Assembly: GCA_030549495.1 (NCBI GenBank)
Contig: JAUIRK010001010.1
Location: 454,001 to 518,000 of the forward strand
DNA from: Nectonema munidae
Taxonomy: Eukaryota; Nematomorpha; Nectonematoida; Nectonematidae
Direction: 5' to 3'
Length of the DNA: 64,000 nt
The stretch's first letter is position 1. The number at the start of each line of letters is the position of its first letter. Both the position numbers and the translations under genes were made by a program. Positions 11,968-23,797 of this stretch are shown here, one piece after another. Below the pieces are notes generated by a model. That model did not search any database, was not told the DNA's origin, and saw only the letters and a list, made by a program, of their open reading frames with translations.

Positions 11968-13620
11968 ACTAATGAAAATTAAAAAATATTAAGTTTGTAA
12001 TATTTTTATTGCATTTTAATTATTGATCAACTACAAATTGTGAAGCCAAGAGGGACGGCCCTCCCGCTCACCCTCTTCTTAACCACTGACTGAGACAAAT
12101 TAATTATTCTATAGTTCAGTTTTTAACCTTTTCTTTCTAAGATAGATATTTTCAGAAAATGTTAATATTATTTGTTGATAAAGTAGAAAAATATTAGAAA
12201 TATTCATTTGATTCAAATAACAAAACCGAAACAACCTAAAATTTATTATTTAGATAAATCAATAAGGCCTCACATATGTAAAGCAAATAAAAATAATATA
12301 GAAAAATTACTTAAAACATTCAGCACTACTTAAATCGGTTCAAAGATGACACAGTAAAAGAAAAATATTACAATATTTAAAGAAACGATAAACAAATTGG
12401 AAACAGAAGGAGCAAATTACTCGTATACTGATTCACCTGCATCTATGGTCCGATCTGGTGATTGGTTATTATTGATCCGTTCAAAATATAGACAATCAAT
12501 TCCACTCCTCGTCTGGATATTATGAGAACCGGAATTACTTGGAGCGGACTTTGAACAGGTCCATTATACCTAATCAAAGTAAAATTTTACAAAAAAAAAC
12601 AAAGTATAATAAATAAAAACAGAAAAGATTAAACACGAAAATATTTTCAAAGATAAAATAATTCAGCATTCAATATTTAAATCTAAATTGGTTCTAAAAA
12701 TAATACATGAAAATACTTCAATCTAATTGACATATAAAATCAAACAAATATTTACAAACAGTCCTACTTTTTCTTTGAAAAAACATTTAATGGCCGTTTG
12801 TTAATTCTTTGTTGGACAGAAATCAGTAATTCTTCTATTTTCCTTCAAGTTTCTTCGTTACCAACTTAGTAACGATAGAAAAAGATATCGAATGATCTGA
12901 AATCATAAAAATATCAACTGAGCGTGTATTATTAAAAATGGAAAATTTACCAGATAATACAATAATAAGATTAATTTAAAAAGCGAAGCTTTAATTTGAA
13001 AAAGAACAGAACTTAAGGATTACTTATTTCTTTAGTTCAAATATAAGAGAAAAAGATGAGGAAGAAAAAAAGAAGATTTATTAAAAAAAACATAAGACAA
13101 ATTAAGTCCAAATTAATACAAGTTAAAAAATGTGTGACAAGAATTACATAATAAACAAATTTATTGAGATAATTTAAACAGATAAGAGTATCTAAAATAG
13201 TTCTGGGAAGAAGCTGTCTTCTTCAGAGGCGCTTTCTTTATCTGTTAAAATTGCCAAATTTTACTATTTATTTATTTACCAAATTTTACAATGGGTAACA
13301 TCAAAAAAATATATTTACATAATAAATAATAAAATTACAAAATTTAATGCATTACTAACAAATTAGAAAGCTAAATTTAAAAAATATCATAAAATATTTA
13401 AAAAAAAGAATTTTAAGAACATATCAATTCATTTTGGTTTGAAAAGTTTTAATATTTGGAAATACTTCAATTGTTTTTATTTAACACATAAGTAGTTAAA
13501 TACTATTCTACTACCTTTCCTTACCTGCTATAATTGTAAAATTACCTCTTTTTTTCAGTGGTAAACTATTCTTACTATGAAAAAGAAGCAGTAAGCAAAT
13601 AGTTAATTTTTAAATTGAAT

Positions 13621-13727
13621 TTTGTGATATTTTACATAGTTCAACCTAAAATTTATTTGTGATATTTTACACAGTTCAAACTAAAATTTATTTGTGGTAT
13701 TTTACACAGTTCAACCTAAAATTTATA
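13621..13727. repeat. 35-bp tandem repeat, three copies
   Basis: The unit GATATTTTACACAGTTCAAC plus CTAAAATTTATTTGT recurs with starts at 13626, 13661 and 13696, exactly 35 bp apart. The copies differ at about one to three positions each. No function is apparent. Confidence 0.85.
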
Positions 13728-14625
13728 TCTACTATACCTTAAAACAAAAATTGTAAAGAATATGAAAAAAAGGTTTGGTGAAACTTAGCCGTTAAGAATA
13801 AATTTCCATTTTTTTCAAATAAATCTCATAAAATTAAAAGTGAAAATTTTTATAATTTATTTTATTAACATTTCAAAGAAAATAATTAAAAATCATTTTT
13901 TTAGATTCTTAAATTCTCAAATAATAAGAAATAGAATTTAATTAGTCATGGGGTGAACTGGGGCACCATTATTCCCATATAAATTTTGTATTGATATAAT
14001 TTCTAGATATCAAGAAAATATTTCAATTTTCCAACAACGAAAAAAAGTACTTGAAATCCAAAACAAGCTTGTCCAAATAAAATATTGAAAATTTGAAGTT
14101 TTATTGTTGTTGACAAAAAAATGAGATTTCATCGACAAAATTAAATTTCGTCGACAATAAAAATGAGATTTTATCAAAAGCCAAGAGAATTTATTATAAT
14201 CATAATTTTAATAAATGTAAAATTTTGAAAGTCTTAAGTTTTTAATAGAAATAATATTTGGTAAAGAGTCGAAAGGATTTATCCGAAATATAAATTTAAT
14301 ATAGATAAAATATTAAAAATTTCAAGTTTTAGCATCCAAATCTCGTAATTTTGTGGACAAAATCTTCTTTTGTTGTTGAGAAAATCTTTTATCCACGAAA
14401 TGGGGTATTTCTAATATTGATATTAATGTGGTGGTTAGGATGTTTTGCTAGATAAAGAATGGTTAGTGGTTTCCTCATCCATTTCATAATATTCAAAATT
14501 TGTTGTAGACTGCTGCGAAATTTGCGATGATAAAACCCCTTGTAGTGAGTATATAAAAAGAGAGAGAAAAGAAATTACAATAAAGCGTAAAGCTGATGAC
14601 AAGCTTATGAATCGTCAGATATTGC

Positions 14626-14905
14626 ATTTTAGGGGGGGGGGGAGGGGGGCTTCATTGGAGGACTAATTTTTGGACTATCAGATTAATCTTCGTCAAGGCG
14701 AAAAGAAAACATATGATGTATTTGTCAAGCCATATCGATACACATTTCATTTTCATGAAAGAAATTATCATGAATGGTAGATGTTTGTCATATTTTTTTA
14801 GGGTAATGAAAAAATTTCTAGGGGAGCTTAAAAATTAGCTACGGGGGGGGGCTTGAGAAATAGTTCGGGGGGGGGGGGGGGGGCTTGTGCCCGAAAATTT
14901 AATAG
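14626..14905. repeat. G-run repeat, family shared with 62.9 kb
   Basis: Contains three guanine runs (about 14633-14650, 14844-14852 and 14867-14883). The block GCTTCATTGGAGGACTAATT followed by TTTGGACTATCAGATTAA matches 62937-62970 (GCTTCATTGGGCGCTAATTT, then TTGAACTATCAGATATTAA). The match shows a dispersed repeat, probably a decayed element end. The longest G-run, about 17, could form a quadruplex or be a collapsed assembly artefact. Confidence 0.5.
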
Positions 14906-15245
14906 GTAGCGCGGGCTGTGTATATAATATACAGTAAAATATAGTTTTTGCGAACTCGCTTTATGAACATTTCAATAATATGCCCGAATTTGTCCATTCC
15001 AAATATCCTGTACAAAATTAACACGTAAAATAGAACTTTTATAACGAAACTCATTCTTTAGTAATCAATTTTCCAATTATAAAATTGGAAAATTATCAAG
15101 TCTTTTCACAAATCAAAAAATAATTTAATTATGATTCATAATAAAAACAAAAAAAAATTATTTATGAAAGTTAAAAAACATTCAAAGTGTACTTTTTTTT
15201 CAAAAAATATCTCTTCAAAAAAACTAAGGCGTTCAAACCTTCATT

Positions 15246-16653
15246 TCAGATATTAAGTCTTCTTTTTGAAAGAAAATTAGTTACTAACGAAAAGTTTCTT
15301 TCACACTCGCATGAGGAAGGCTTAATTGAATCTAGAGCTGATTTAAGAAGAATTAATGGTTCAGGTAAACCATAACTTTTCTTGAACTTCAAAGCAAACT
15401 GACTTTCATTGCTTTTCAAAATTTTAAACAAAAAATTAAATATTGCTTCACTTTCCATTATATTGCATTTGCTTTCACTTAGTTTTGTTATAGCTATTTG
15501 AATTGGTTTTAAACTTTTAACAACATCTTCCAAAATTCAAAATTTATTTCCGAAAAAAGGTCAGTTTTTTCTTCCAAGATCAATGAGAGTTTTAAAATTG
15601 AGTTTTTCAAAAGTATGAATCGTTCTAACATAATCACCAAACTGTACCATCTTGTTTTCACGTGTAAACTGAGCTTCAATTAACGGACATGGTCGGATAT
15701 TACATGTTTTTGAAGAGCGGCATTTTTTACTGGAGATTTTCTAAACATTTTGATTATTGTCACAATGTTTCGTAAAGGTTCAATACAACAAAAGCTTTTC
15801 TCACTGACTGATTCTTTGTTTTCATTTTCTTCAGATTCACTCTCTCTCTCTCTCTTTCTTTCAACGTGATAATGCGAAAAGTTATTTCGATAATAATCTT
15901 TTTCTGTCATATATATAACGTCCATAACAGCTAAATGAATTGCGTGGATAAAGCACTGTTGATGTATTAAAAATTTTTTTCCAAGTTTTTTCATCACACT
16001 GACCCCATCACTCGTAATACTCACGATATCCTCACTAATATTCAAGGAAAACTCATCGAGCTTTTCTTTAATCAATGCAAAAAGATCGCCAGTAGAAAAA
16101 GATCCTTTCATGAAAACGATCCCCAAGTTGAGGTTTTCTCCGTCTTGAAAATGTAAAACAATGTTCAAGAATCGTTTATTGCTAAGACTAGTGTATTCAT
16201 CAGTGGAAAGAGAAAATTTTTCCCTTACTTTTTTTGGGTTATTTTTGAATAAAACTTGCTTTAATTTGTTCATAAAAGTTTATAATCAAGTTCATTACAC
16301 CCGTTTCGTCTCTAGGGAGAGTATATCCCTCTTTGGTTATAGCTTTACGGATGAAATCACTGTTGGTCAAACCATGAATGCTTGCTCCATCTAAGCAAGC
16401 TAATATAGATAGTATTTCACCAAGGCTTGTTTTTTGCATAATTGGTGATTTTAGCCAGTTTAAGAGTAGCCGTATTGGTTTCGGCTTTGTCTTTGTTTTC
16501 TAAAGATCCTTTATGAATTTTCGTAAAGTGTCGTATTAAACCTGAGGTCGATCCTCCAACACACTTTATTATCGAATTACAGTGGTTACACTTTGCACTC
16601 TCATCAGTAGTGAGTTTTGTAAACTCGGACCAAATTTTGGAAGTGAGCGACAT
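15246..16653 (-). pseudogene. hAT transposase, BED finger to dimerisation domain
   Basis: Minus-strand frames give a complete hAT domain order with breaks. The N-terminus at 16653-16417 is a BED zinc finger: AKCNHCNSIIKC for the Cys pair and LIRHFTKIH for the His pair. At 16273-15680 the catalytic domain reads FSLSTDEYTSLSNKRFLNIV (first Asp), then VSITSDGVSVMKKLGKKF (second Asp) and CFIHAIHLAVMDVIY. At 15533-15246 the hAT C-terminal dimerisation motif reads SSCECERNFSLVTNFLSKRR. At least three frame changes separate these pieces, so the copy cannot make one protein. A TC-run within the gene (about 15839-15862) encodes an Arg/Glu repeat. GC-rich CCCGGTACCGAAA-type sequence at 16780-16885 may be the 5' terminal region. 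The left terminus was not found. Confidence 0.8.
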
Positions 16654-16659
16654 TTTAAT

Positions 16660-17322
16660 TGTAAATAGAAACTAAAAAGATAATAAAATAATTTAATAAT
16701 TTTAAATCTTAATATAAATTAATATTTTTGAAATTTTGAACATACAATTCGCGCATAACGTTTTTTAAATTTCATTTAAAAAAATCACGGGATACCGTGA
16801 TGTTTTTTCCCGCGAAACGGAATCCTAAAATTTATCAGGGATCCCCGGAAACAGGAAACGGGATTTCCCGGTACCGAAACTCTAATATGTATAGATGACG
16901 ACAATATGTTCAATTATGTGTATCAGTGTATAGATGACGACAATATGACATGCAATGAAAGCATTTGTTTCCCATAGCTTTTGTATACGCTTGCGTAGAC
17001 AGAACAACACTCTCATAAAGCAAAAAATCATATGTTCCATGTTCTTTTTTTACTAATATTATTGCTTAGATTCATAAGACTCACTTGCTTATACAAAAAC
17101 CTAGCTTACAATTTTGTATTGATGTTATACAGTAATTTAGAAGTTATAATCTTTACTGTCTGTCACTTTATAACGGATCATGAGATGGCGGGATGATATG
17201 CCTATATTATAAAAATAATAATACTTTTGCACTAATACACCAGCATAGATAGAAAGGCACATTTATTCAAATAAATGATACTCTTTATTTGTCATTTTTG
17301 ACTGATCAATTTTTCTCCTTTT
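16660..17322. other. hAT 5' flank and intergenic
   Basis: The first 230 bp hold palindrome-rich CGGGATACCGTG and CGGGATTTCCCGGTACCG blocks that look like a hAT end. The remainder, including a short direct repeat (TATAGATGACGACAATATG at about 16891 and 16931), has no coding signal. Confidence 0.4.
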
Positions 17323-17630
17323 ATGGAGCCCACCGACGCTACGTCTTCTAAACGCAGAAATTTTGATATTGGCAAAAGGTATCGTGCTATTACTGCTGTG
17401 AAGTAAATGTAAAATCAAAATCAGCAATCGCTAATGATACCGCCTTAATACACTACTAACTTGGATGAAATCTTTGGATAAAATAAAGAATTCTTACGAG
17501 AAAACTGGAACAAAGCGTAAAAAATAAGAGAGAGTCTTTACCCCGATGTTTCAAAAAGGCTAGATTCCAAAACATTCCTGTTTCACGACCTGTACTTTTG
17601 GCTATAGACGAAAATTTGACTTTGATTTAA
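17323..17630 (+). pseudogene. pogo/Tigger transposase N-terminal fragment
   Basis: The plus strand begins MEPTDATSSKRRNFDIGKRY. It continues in shifting frames with a CENP-B-type DNA-binding region: TTWMKSLDKIKNSYEKTGTK-like sequence near 17455-17515, ESLYPDVSKRLDS near 17535, and KARFQNIPVSRPVLL near 17560. These are the two helix-turn-helix segments of pogo/Tigger-type (Tc1/mariner superfamily) transposases, in the usual order. No DDE catalytic domain follows: after 17630 the sequence turns AT-rich. Several frame breaks occur within 300 bp, so this is an old truncated copy. Confidence 0.65.
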
Positions 17631-18373
17631 ATTATTACGAAATATTACGAGTAAAAATCATTTTTAGAGGTTCTTCATAAATGACGTCAACTAAAACAGA
17701 GAGGATAGGGTGGGGGCAAAAATTTGACAAATGGAAACTTTGTTAAGTAGACGACTACACAAAAAGGGACAAGAGAGAGCAGGGGTAGAAAGTGAACAAA
17801 AATGAGTTGTCGTCATTTGCAACGACCTCTTATTACTATTACTCATTGAAAGAGATCATCAAAAATAAGTAAAAAAGAAAATTAAAGTTCTTTAATTTTA
17901 CCAACTTTGTTTTACCAAGGTTTTACTTTATATAGCGACAATAGTGGGACACAAACTCTCTACCCTTTTACATCGCGACAATTTGACATGTAAATTAGAG
18001 ATGTAAAAAACCGAAAAACTCGGAACCGGTTCTTAGAATTTATTTTGATATTTATTTTGAAAAAATCTTTAACAAAACATCAAGCACTTTTTTTTTGAAA
18101 ATATGAACTTGAAAAAGAAAAAGGCAGATAATCTTAATCGCATTTTAAAAGAAAACAATCCCAAATATAAAAAATATGTTCAGATTCTATATTAGTTGCT
18201 CTAAGAGCCTAAAGTGAAATGCCTTATATAGCAAATCCACTCTTTTTGTTCTTGTTCCTGTTGCTTCAAAAATCTTAAACTCATTATCTGCATTAGCTGT
18301 TTGAATTTAAGGCACATTTTGATTTCGCTGACTTTACTCATGTATTCTCACACAAGTTCATTTTCATGATATT
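17631..18373. other. Intergenic, no gene seen
   Basis: AT-rich with stops in all frames. Between 17995 and 18040 the sequence TTAGAGATGTAAAAAACCG followed by AACTCGGAACCGG resembles a hAT terminus, but no partner end was found. Confidence 0.35.
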
Positions 18374-18381
18374 GACTAGAG

Positions 18382-18846
18382 CAGTGGTTCCCAACCTTTT
18401 TTATCCCGTTCCCCTTTTCCAGTCACTTTTTTACCTGTGGACCCCTACAACTGAATAGTTTGAGCCAACAAAATTAATCAAAGATTTTTATGCCAAAAAT
18501 GATTGTATCATCTGATTAAATCGTATCCTTATTCATATGAAATCAGAGAAATCATAAAGCCTGACATAAAATGTGAATAAAATTTTTTTCCAATTAAAAT
18601 ATAAATTTTTCAAAAATATTGTAACTAATAAAAAGGATATATAAACATACAAAATATGAAACTTTAAAAAGGGAAGAAAATATTTATTTAAAAAAGCTCT
18701 AAATATATATATTTATATTGATTTGGAAAATAGAAGTATATTAAAGAAGATTCAGCATAAGTAGTTTGAAGTAGAATTTCCATGGACCCCTTGGAATTCT
18801 TCCATGGACCCCTAGGGGTCCATGGACCCCCGGTTGGGAACCACTG
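18382..18846. mobile_element. hAT MITE with perfect 8-bp duplication
   Basis: The ends are CAGTGGTTCCCAACC and its inverse GGTTGGGAACCACTG, a terminal inverted repeat typical of animal hAT elements (Charlie-like and relatives). The flanking 8 bp, GACTAGAG, are identical at 18374-18381 and 18847-18854. Subterminal GGACCCC blocks repeat in both orientations (18441-18447 and about 18784-18834). The 465-bp interior has no reading frame, so it moved using a transposase supplied elsewhere. The perfect duplication suggests a younger insertion than most neighbours. Confidence 0.92.
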
Positions 18847-18954
18847 GACTAGAGGTTACCAAACTTTATTAAATGATAGCAAATTTTTGTAAAAAGACGA
18901 AGGAAGCTAAATGGCAGCAAAATTTTAAATGTGTAAATGAGAGGAATTTTTTGT

Positions 18955-19308
18955 ATCTTCCACGGATGCGGATATCAAATTTGACATCCTAGCGAATACG
19001 GATGTCAGAAGTATTTTTTAGCGTATGCGGATATCATAATTGCTATTATTTTAAGCAAAGGCAAGTTTTATACTTCTTAAAAATTTAAAGAGAAGATGCA
19101 GTGTATATGTGTTATGATGGAGAGGCACTTATCTTAAAAATTTTGGATAAAGTAAAAATATAAAAATTCCGAAAAACTTTGTGGTATATAGAAAAAAAAG
19201 ATAAATGTTTGAAAAGAAACTTAAACAATTCGCGGATGAGGATGTTAAGAGGATGTAAAATTTTTTGCCGATAATCCGCAGCTGCAGATATCTGATACAT
19301 CTCTAGAC
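18955..19308. mobile_element. MITE, TAGAGATGTATC family, near full length
   Basis: Starts with decayed GCGGATATCAAATTTGACATC and ends CAGATATCTGATACATCTCTA. Internal blocks CGAATACGGATGTC and GATGAGGATGTTAAGAG match the copy at 29759-30010. It is about 350 bp, non-coding and rich in GATATCCGC-type motifs. The left terminus has lost the TAGAGATG sequence. Confidence 0.6.
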
Positions 19309-19309
19309 C

Positions 19310-20238
19310 TTATACATCTAAATTGGATAAAATAAAGGTAAAATACTAAAAAAACCTATTTAAAATATAAATTTTAAAACAATTTTTTACGTATATATTT
19401 AAAGCATCATTTTAAAATCAAAAGTTCAAAACACTTAGCTTTGAAATTACGGTTTTATTTCATCGATACAATCTAATTAGATGTAATGTTTATATATATA
19501 TAAATAATAATAATAATAATTTTTTTTTAAATGTTTATAAAAAAAGTTAATTGTAATTCAATATTTCTTCTTCATGATATATATATATATATATCATTCG
19601 AAAGGTTATCGTTAGCAATATACGCTAGGCCAGTTTATTTTTGCAAAAGCTTCTTAAATTTTTGATAATTGGGCTTTATTTCAGAAAATTGGCTCTAAAT
19701 CTTAGTATAAAATACTGTCACCTCTTTTCTCTAAAAGCATAACGTGAAGATTTAAACAAATATTTTTGAAAATGATATCTTTGGAAAGCTCTACTCTTTG
19801 TGGTCAGCATAGGTTTACCAAAATATATGTTTTTATTTTTGCAATATCTATTTTTGTGAGGTCAGTCGACTTTTATTTATTTCAAAAAATACCCATAATA
19901 ATCTCTCTGTTATATAATGATTAAGGCGAATTATGTCAATAAAATCAATCTAGGAAAATAAAATACGAAAAAACTTTTGATAGAAATTTTAGACGTTTTT
20001 GACTACAAAGAACAAACAAAATTTTTTTTTGGGTCAATAAAGTCCATTTTTTTTCTGTAAAATCAATTTTTTATCTAAAAGTCAATTTTTTAGTTAGCAT
20101 TTTTTTGATTTAATTTTTTATTTTTTCATTTGATTCCATTTTAATTTTTATCATAGTACCATTATTTTTTAAATCTTTTTTATTCAATCTTTTTTCACAC
20201 TATCGACAGATGTTAATATAGTGCACTACATTAATTTT
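19310..20238. other. AT-rich with simple repeats, no gene
   Basis: Contains AT and AAT microsatellites (about 19490-19520 and 19578-19594). Between 20030 and 20100 the motif AAAGTCAATTTTTTA recurs in imperfect copies. It also occurs at about 21440-21475 on the far side of the hAT gene, so these may be subterminal repeats of that element. Confidence 0.4.
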
Positions 20239-20239
20239 T

Positions 20240-21310
20240 TTCAGAATTTGGAATCAGTAGACTGTTAAATGCTTCTTAGAAGCAAATATTCCGCTGCACA
20301 AGCTTTCACATCCCTCAATGAAAAATCTTTTTATCGATCTTGGCCATTCACTTCCTTCTGTTTCTAGCAGCCGCAACATAGTTCCGGATCTCTCTTTTGA
20401 ATTAATGGCTAAAATCAAAGGCAATATTAAAAATAAGGAAATTTTTCTAGTTGTTGATGAAAGCAAAGTTAAAGATTTAGGTTTTGTTAATATTTTAATT
20501 GGCAGTGTCGATCATCCTTAAAAATGTTGGCTAGTTAATTGCATACCATTAGTGAATAACATCAATTCCAAAAAATTGGTTCAAATTTTAGATGATGTTC
20601 TAAAGAAGTTTCAAGTATCAAAAAATGACTTTTTTTTACTTTTGATCGATGCAGCCAGTTACAATATGGTGGCGGGTGATGTTTTGAAACACATTTACCC
20701 AAACCTTTTTCATGTCACGTGCTTTGCTCACCTTCTCCACAATAGCGCAATGCGAGTCAAATCTTTTTATAAAGAAGTTGACGAGCTAATAAGCAATCTC
20801 AAAATGGCAACCATCAAAAGTAAAAGCAAGAAAGCTTCCTTTAAAAAAATAGGATCTCCTCCAGCTCCGATTGTAACTAGATGGGCAAGTTGGCTAAAAG
20901 CTGCTAATTATTACTTTAACAACTTACCTGTTGTCAGAAAAATTGTACAAGAATTTGATGATGAAGATGGCATTCTAGTCAAAAAGGCTAAAAAAAGTCT
21001 TGAAAACGATAAGCTTTTTATTCAGTTAAAAAAAATAAAACAGAATTACATAAAACTCGCTGAAATCATTGAAAAAATTGAATCGACATCCTTCACAATA
21101 CAGAATGCATACGATATTTTGAAGTTTTTATCATTTGAAGAAGATGATTGTGAAATTCGCGATTATCTCAACAAAAGAATAGAAAAAAATAGTAGAAATG
21201 ACCAAGGAAGAAATATCCCCAAGCATATATGTGAAGCTTCAAAAATGCCCTGCAACAACTTGCTCTGTTGAACGATCTTTTTGAATATTAAAAAAAACTT
21301 TTGGCTAAAG
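20240..21310 (+). pseudogene. hAT transposase, CGGBP1-like type, 5' truncated
   Basis: The plus strand carries the catalytic half of a hAT transposase. Around 20290 the IPLHKLSHPSMKNLF-like stretch matches the start of the RNase H-like domain. EIFLVVDESKVKDLGFVNIL (about 20440) supplies the first Asp, and LLLIDAASYNMVAGDVLKH (about 20636) the second. The next motif is PNLFHVTCFAHLLHN (about 20700), followed by APIVTRWASWLKAANYY (about 20865). The dimerisation motif CPATTCSVERSF is at about 21247, in a different frame from the preceding ORF. The open stretch 20552-21271 is 239 codons, so decay is moderate. The N-terminal BED or similar zinc finger is missing and the C-terminal tail runs into AT-rich sequence. 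A foldback element lies just downstream. Confidence 0.75.
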
Positions 21311-21518
21311 ATCGTCATTTTTTACCCCAAAATGTCCTTCATTATTTTCTATTTTATTTTAATTCTTCAAATTTTATACTGTATAATAAAGTTTTTTTTA
21401 TTGCGTCATCATTTTTGTGCGAAATTAAGAATATATTTTTTAGGTCAATTTTTTTTTCAAAAAGTCAATTTTTTATAATTTATAGACCAATTTTTGTTTG
21501 CCCTAGACTAATGATACG

Positions 21519-22140
21519 TATCTCATAACCTATAAGGTTGAACGCGGATAGACAACTTGTTTTTGTCATTCCCAACCTGAATACTACGGTGCTTCCTATT
21601 CCATAGTTTGATATGTGCCTGTTTTGATAGAAATGGCAGGTGCGACAAGATTCAACTTATTGTTCATATTTTGCAAGATGTAAAATTTGATATACCTCAT
21701 TCAGGGAGACGATGTTACAAAAATTATTACCTATATTTTCGCATTGTGCACAATTTTAAATAACACATTTCTCAATTAATCAAAAATATTTATTTGTAAA
21801 TATATCGTTGGCTCCCGTTATTTTAGTTTTCTATGTGCATGATTTGATAATAATGATTAGAGAGACAAGATCTTTCTATAATAAAATTACCAGGAGCCAA
21901 CGATATATTTAAAAAGAATAAATATAACATCGTCTCCCCGAATGGAGGTATATCATATCTTACATCTAGCAAAATATGAACAGAAAGTTGACCCTTGTCT
22001 CCCTAATCATTTGTATCAAAACATGGACATAGCAAACTATAGAATAGGAACCACGGTAGTATACAGGTTGGGAACGACAAACAAGTTGTCTTTGTATTGT
22101 CTTTGTTGAACTAGCGTTCACCCTTATAGGTTATGAGATA
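21519..22140. mobile_element. Large foldback element with ~290-bp inverted arms
   Basis: The left arm begins TATCTCATAACCTATAAGG. The right arm ends CCTTATAGGTTATGAGATA, its exact inverse. The arms stay alignable for about 290 bp each: GACAACTTGTTTTTGTCATT pairs with GACAACTTGTTTGTCGTTCC in the other arm, CATATTTTGCAAGATGTAA with CATATTTTGCTAGATGTAA, and GGGAGACGATGTTA with itself. A small loop of about 40 bp separates them. There is no coding capacity. The terminal TA on both sides could be a TA duplication, so a Tc1/mariner-type MITE is possible, but the arm length is more like a foldback. Confidence 0.8.
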
Positions 22141-23085
22141 TATAAATATACCATTTTTACTTCTAAATTGTCTTTTTTCAATTCAAATCGCCTTTTTTGT
22201 AAATTGCCTTTTTCCTATTTTATTTTGTATTTTAGAAAAAGCGCTTGGAATTTAAAAGACATTTTAGAAGTTAGAAAGACAATTTACAAAACTAAAAATA
22301 GATAACCTTCAGCATGATCATCCATTTTATTTATATATTCTCTTATGAATATTATTTATTTTTCAACTAGGATATAACTGTATTCTCTTCTTTATATACA
22401 TAAAACTTAATTTGTGAGGAAGTTTTCCTGAAGGATCTTTCAGTGTAACGAAGGTAGTTAAAAGGCCTTATCTAAATTGCTACCATAACATATTTTTTTT
22501 AATCATAATGAATTCAAAACTTCTTGTTTTGTAAAACTATTTTATTTTTGAGTGTAGAATGCACGAAAATTTGCTTACTCTATTCTTTCTAACTGGCACT
22601 GTAGTTTGATATGCTTTCATTATAAGTCTTATATGATCTAAAGAGACTATCAAAGTATTTTACCATTGAATATCGCTTCACAAATCAATCCACCATATTC
22701 AAAATAACGTCACTCCAGATCACTGGTATTAGTAGCAAAATTCTTGATTTTGACATTTCATATCTAAAGTGTAACAAAAGCTTGTTGCGTAACAGAGTAT
22801 TATAATTTGTATCCGAATTGGATAAAAATTTCAGGCAATAATGTCAATATTAATTTAAAATTTCCTCATTAGCAAAGGCATTTTAGTTAAAAATTTGAGT
22901 AAGGAAAATTAACTTTCCATTTTATGTTAGAAAAAACAATTCATTCATTCATTCTAAATATAAGTTAATGAAACTGTTAGTATATTAGATAAGGAATATA
23001 TGCTTTTATCATGCAATAGTATGGAAAAAATATATAGTTCATAATTTAAAGGAGAAGAATCTATTTTAAGGCATCATTGTTTTAG
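22141..23085. other. Intergenic upstream of the cysteine-rich gene
   Basis: AT-rich, with no recognised repeat. The first exon or exons and promoter of the gene at 23.1-23.8 kb should lie here or further left, but no signal-peptide-coding exon could be picked out with confidence. Confidence 0.35.
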
Positions 23086-23772
23086 GATAGTGAGTGGCAA
23101 TGTGATATTAACATACAAATTAGCTCGTGTACAAAATAATAGTAGAGGTAAGAAGATCGCATTTTTGAAGTTTTGTTTCGCTGCCCTTTTATTTATAAAG
23201 ACGCAATTGAATAAGATAAAGGAAAGTTAGGCAAAGTATAGGATGTACCCATCAACAGAGACATATGTTACTTGAATGAACTAATCAACATTTAGAATGC
23301 ATCTCTTGCTCCGATGGCGATGCGCTATCCACTCACTACTGCAAAATAGGAGGCAAAGGAGGCTCTAGAGACTGTCCACCCGCGTACACGTGCGATGCTA
23401 GACTGGACTTTGATCATTATGGATGCTGTTGTCCAACAACCGACAGTAAAAATAACTAAATAAATAAATGCCTTGAAAAAAAGAATTTTTAAGATGCAAT
23501 TTCTTTTCGATTTTTAAGTTGATGACATTGTGACTGAAACAACAACAAGAGGTTTTACACCCGTCCTCCAAGTGATTGTGATGCCCCCGTTGGAGTGTGC
23601 TCCAGGCACAATGACGGCTTCTTGTGACGGAGCATGTAGCGGCTTCACTTCTTGCACAAACGCTTCAGGAGCAAGTGTAAATTTAGTAATCTGCATTCCT
23701 GACCCATGTGGTGAGACATGCACCGTCTCGCTCTTCGATCCAAGTACTTCCATGACTGCAAGATGCTCATAA
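23086..23772 (+). CDS. Spliced cysteine-rich, probably secreted protein (3' exons)
   Basis: Two exons are well supported. The first, 23296-23445, follows a TTTAG acceptor and encodes a Cys-rich module: CSDGDALSTHYCKIGG, then DCPPAYTCD, then HYGCCCP. The spacing recalls Lustrin-type or other extracellular disulfide modules. Donor GTAAAAAT at 23446 and acceptor TTTTTAAG ending at 23518 bound a 73-bp intron. The split codon A|TT keeps the frame open. The last exon, 23519-23772, has a Thr-rich linker and eight more Cys (ECAPGTMTASCDGACSG, then CIPDPCGETC) up to a TAA. AATAAA follows 19 nt after the stop. A short upstream exon, 23086-23147 (ending at GTAAGA), also fits in phase but is weakly supported. 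The N-terminus and signal peptide were not found; secretion is inferred from the cysteines. No gene name is recognised. Confidence 0.6.
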
Positions 23773-23791
23773 ACAGCTTTCTCTTAATATT

Positions 23792-23797
23792 AATAAA
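23792..23797 (+). promoter_or_regulatory. Polyadenylation signal AATAAA
   Basis: Canonical hexamer, 19 nt after the TAA of the cysteine-rich gene. This implies a very short 3' UTR and supports the call of a real terminal exon. Confidence 0.6.

Larger units (their letters stand above)
10931..14625. other. Long AT-rich interval, two GC-richer patches
   Basis: No gene could be supported. Two patches stand out against the AT-rich background. At 12040-12085 there is GGGACGGCCCTCCCGC-type sequence. At 12415-12570 both strands contain open stretches (minus: QTRSGIDCLYFERINNN; plus: SPASMVRSGDWLLLIRS) with nearby GT and AG dinucleotides. No splice phase worked on either strand, so it is left unassigned. 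Confidence 0.35.

Noticed and set aside
12415-12570. Possible internal exon on either strand
   Set aside because: Every frame between the candidate acceptor and donor contains a stop; left as an unassigned GC-richer patch.
23514-23753. Minus-strand 79-codon frame
   Set aside because: Antisense shadow of the cysteine-rich exon, which has splice phase and poly-A support on the plus strand.
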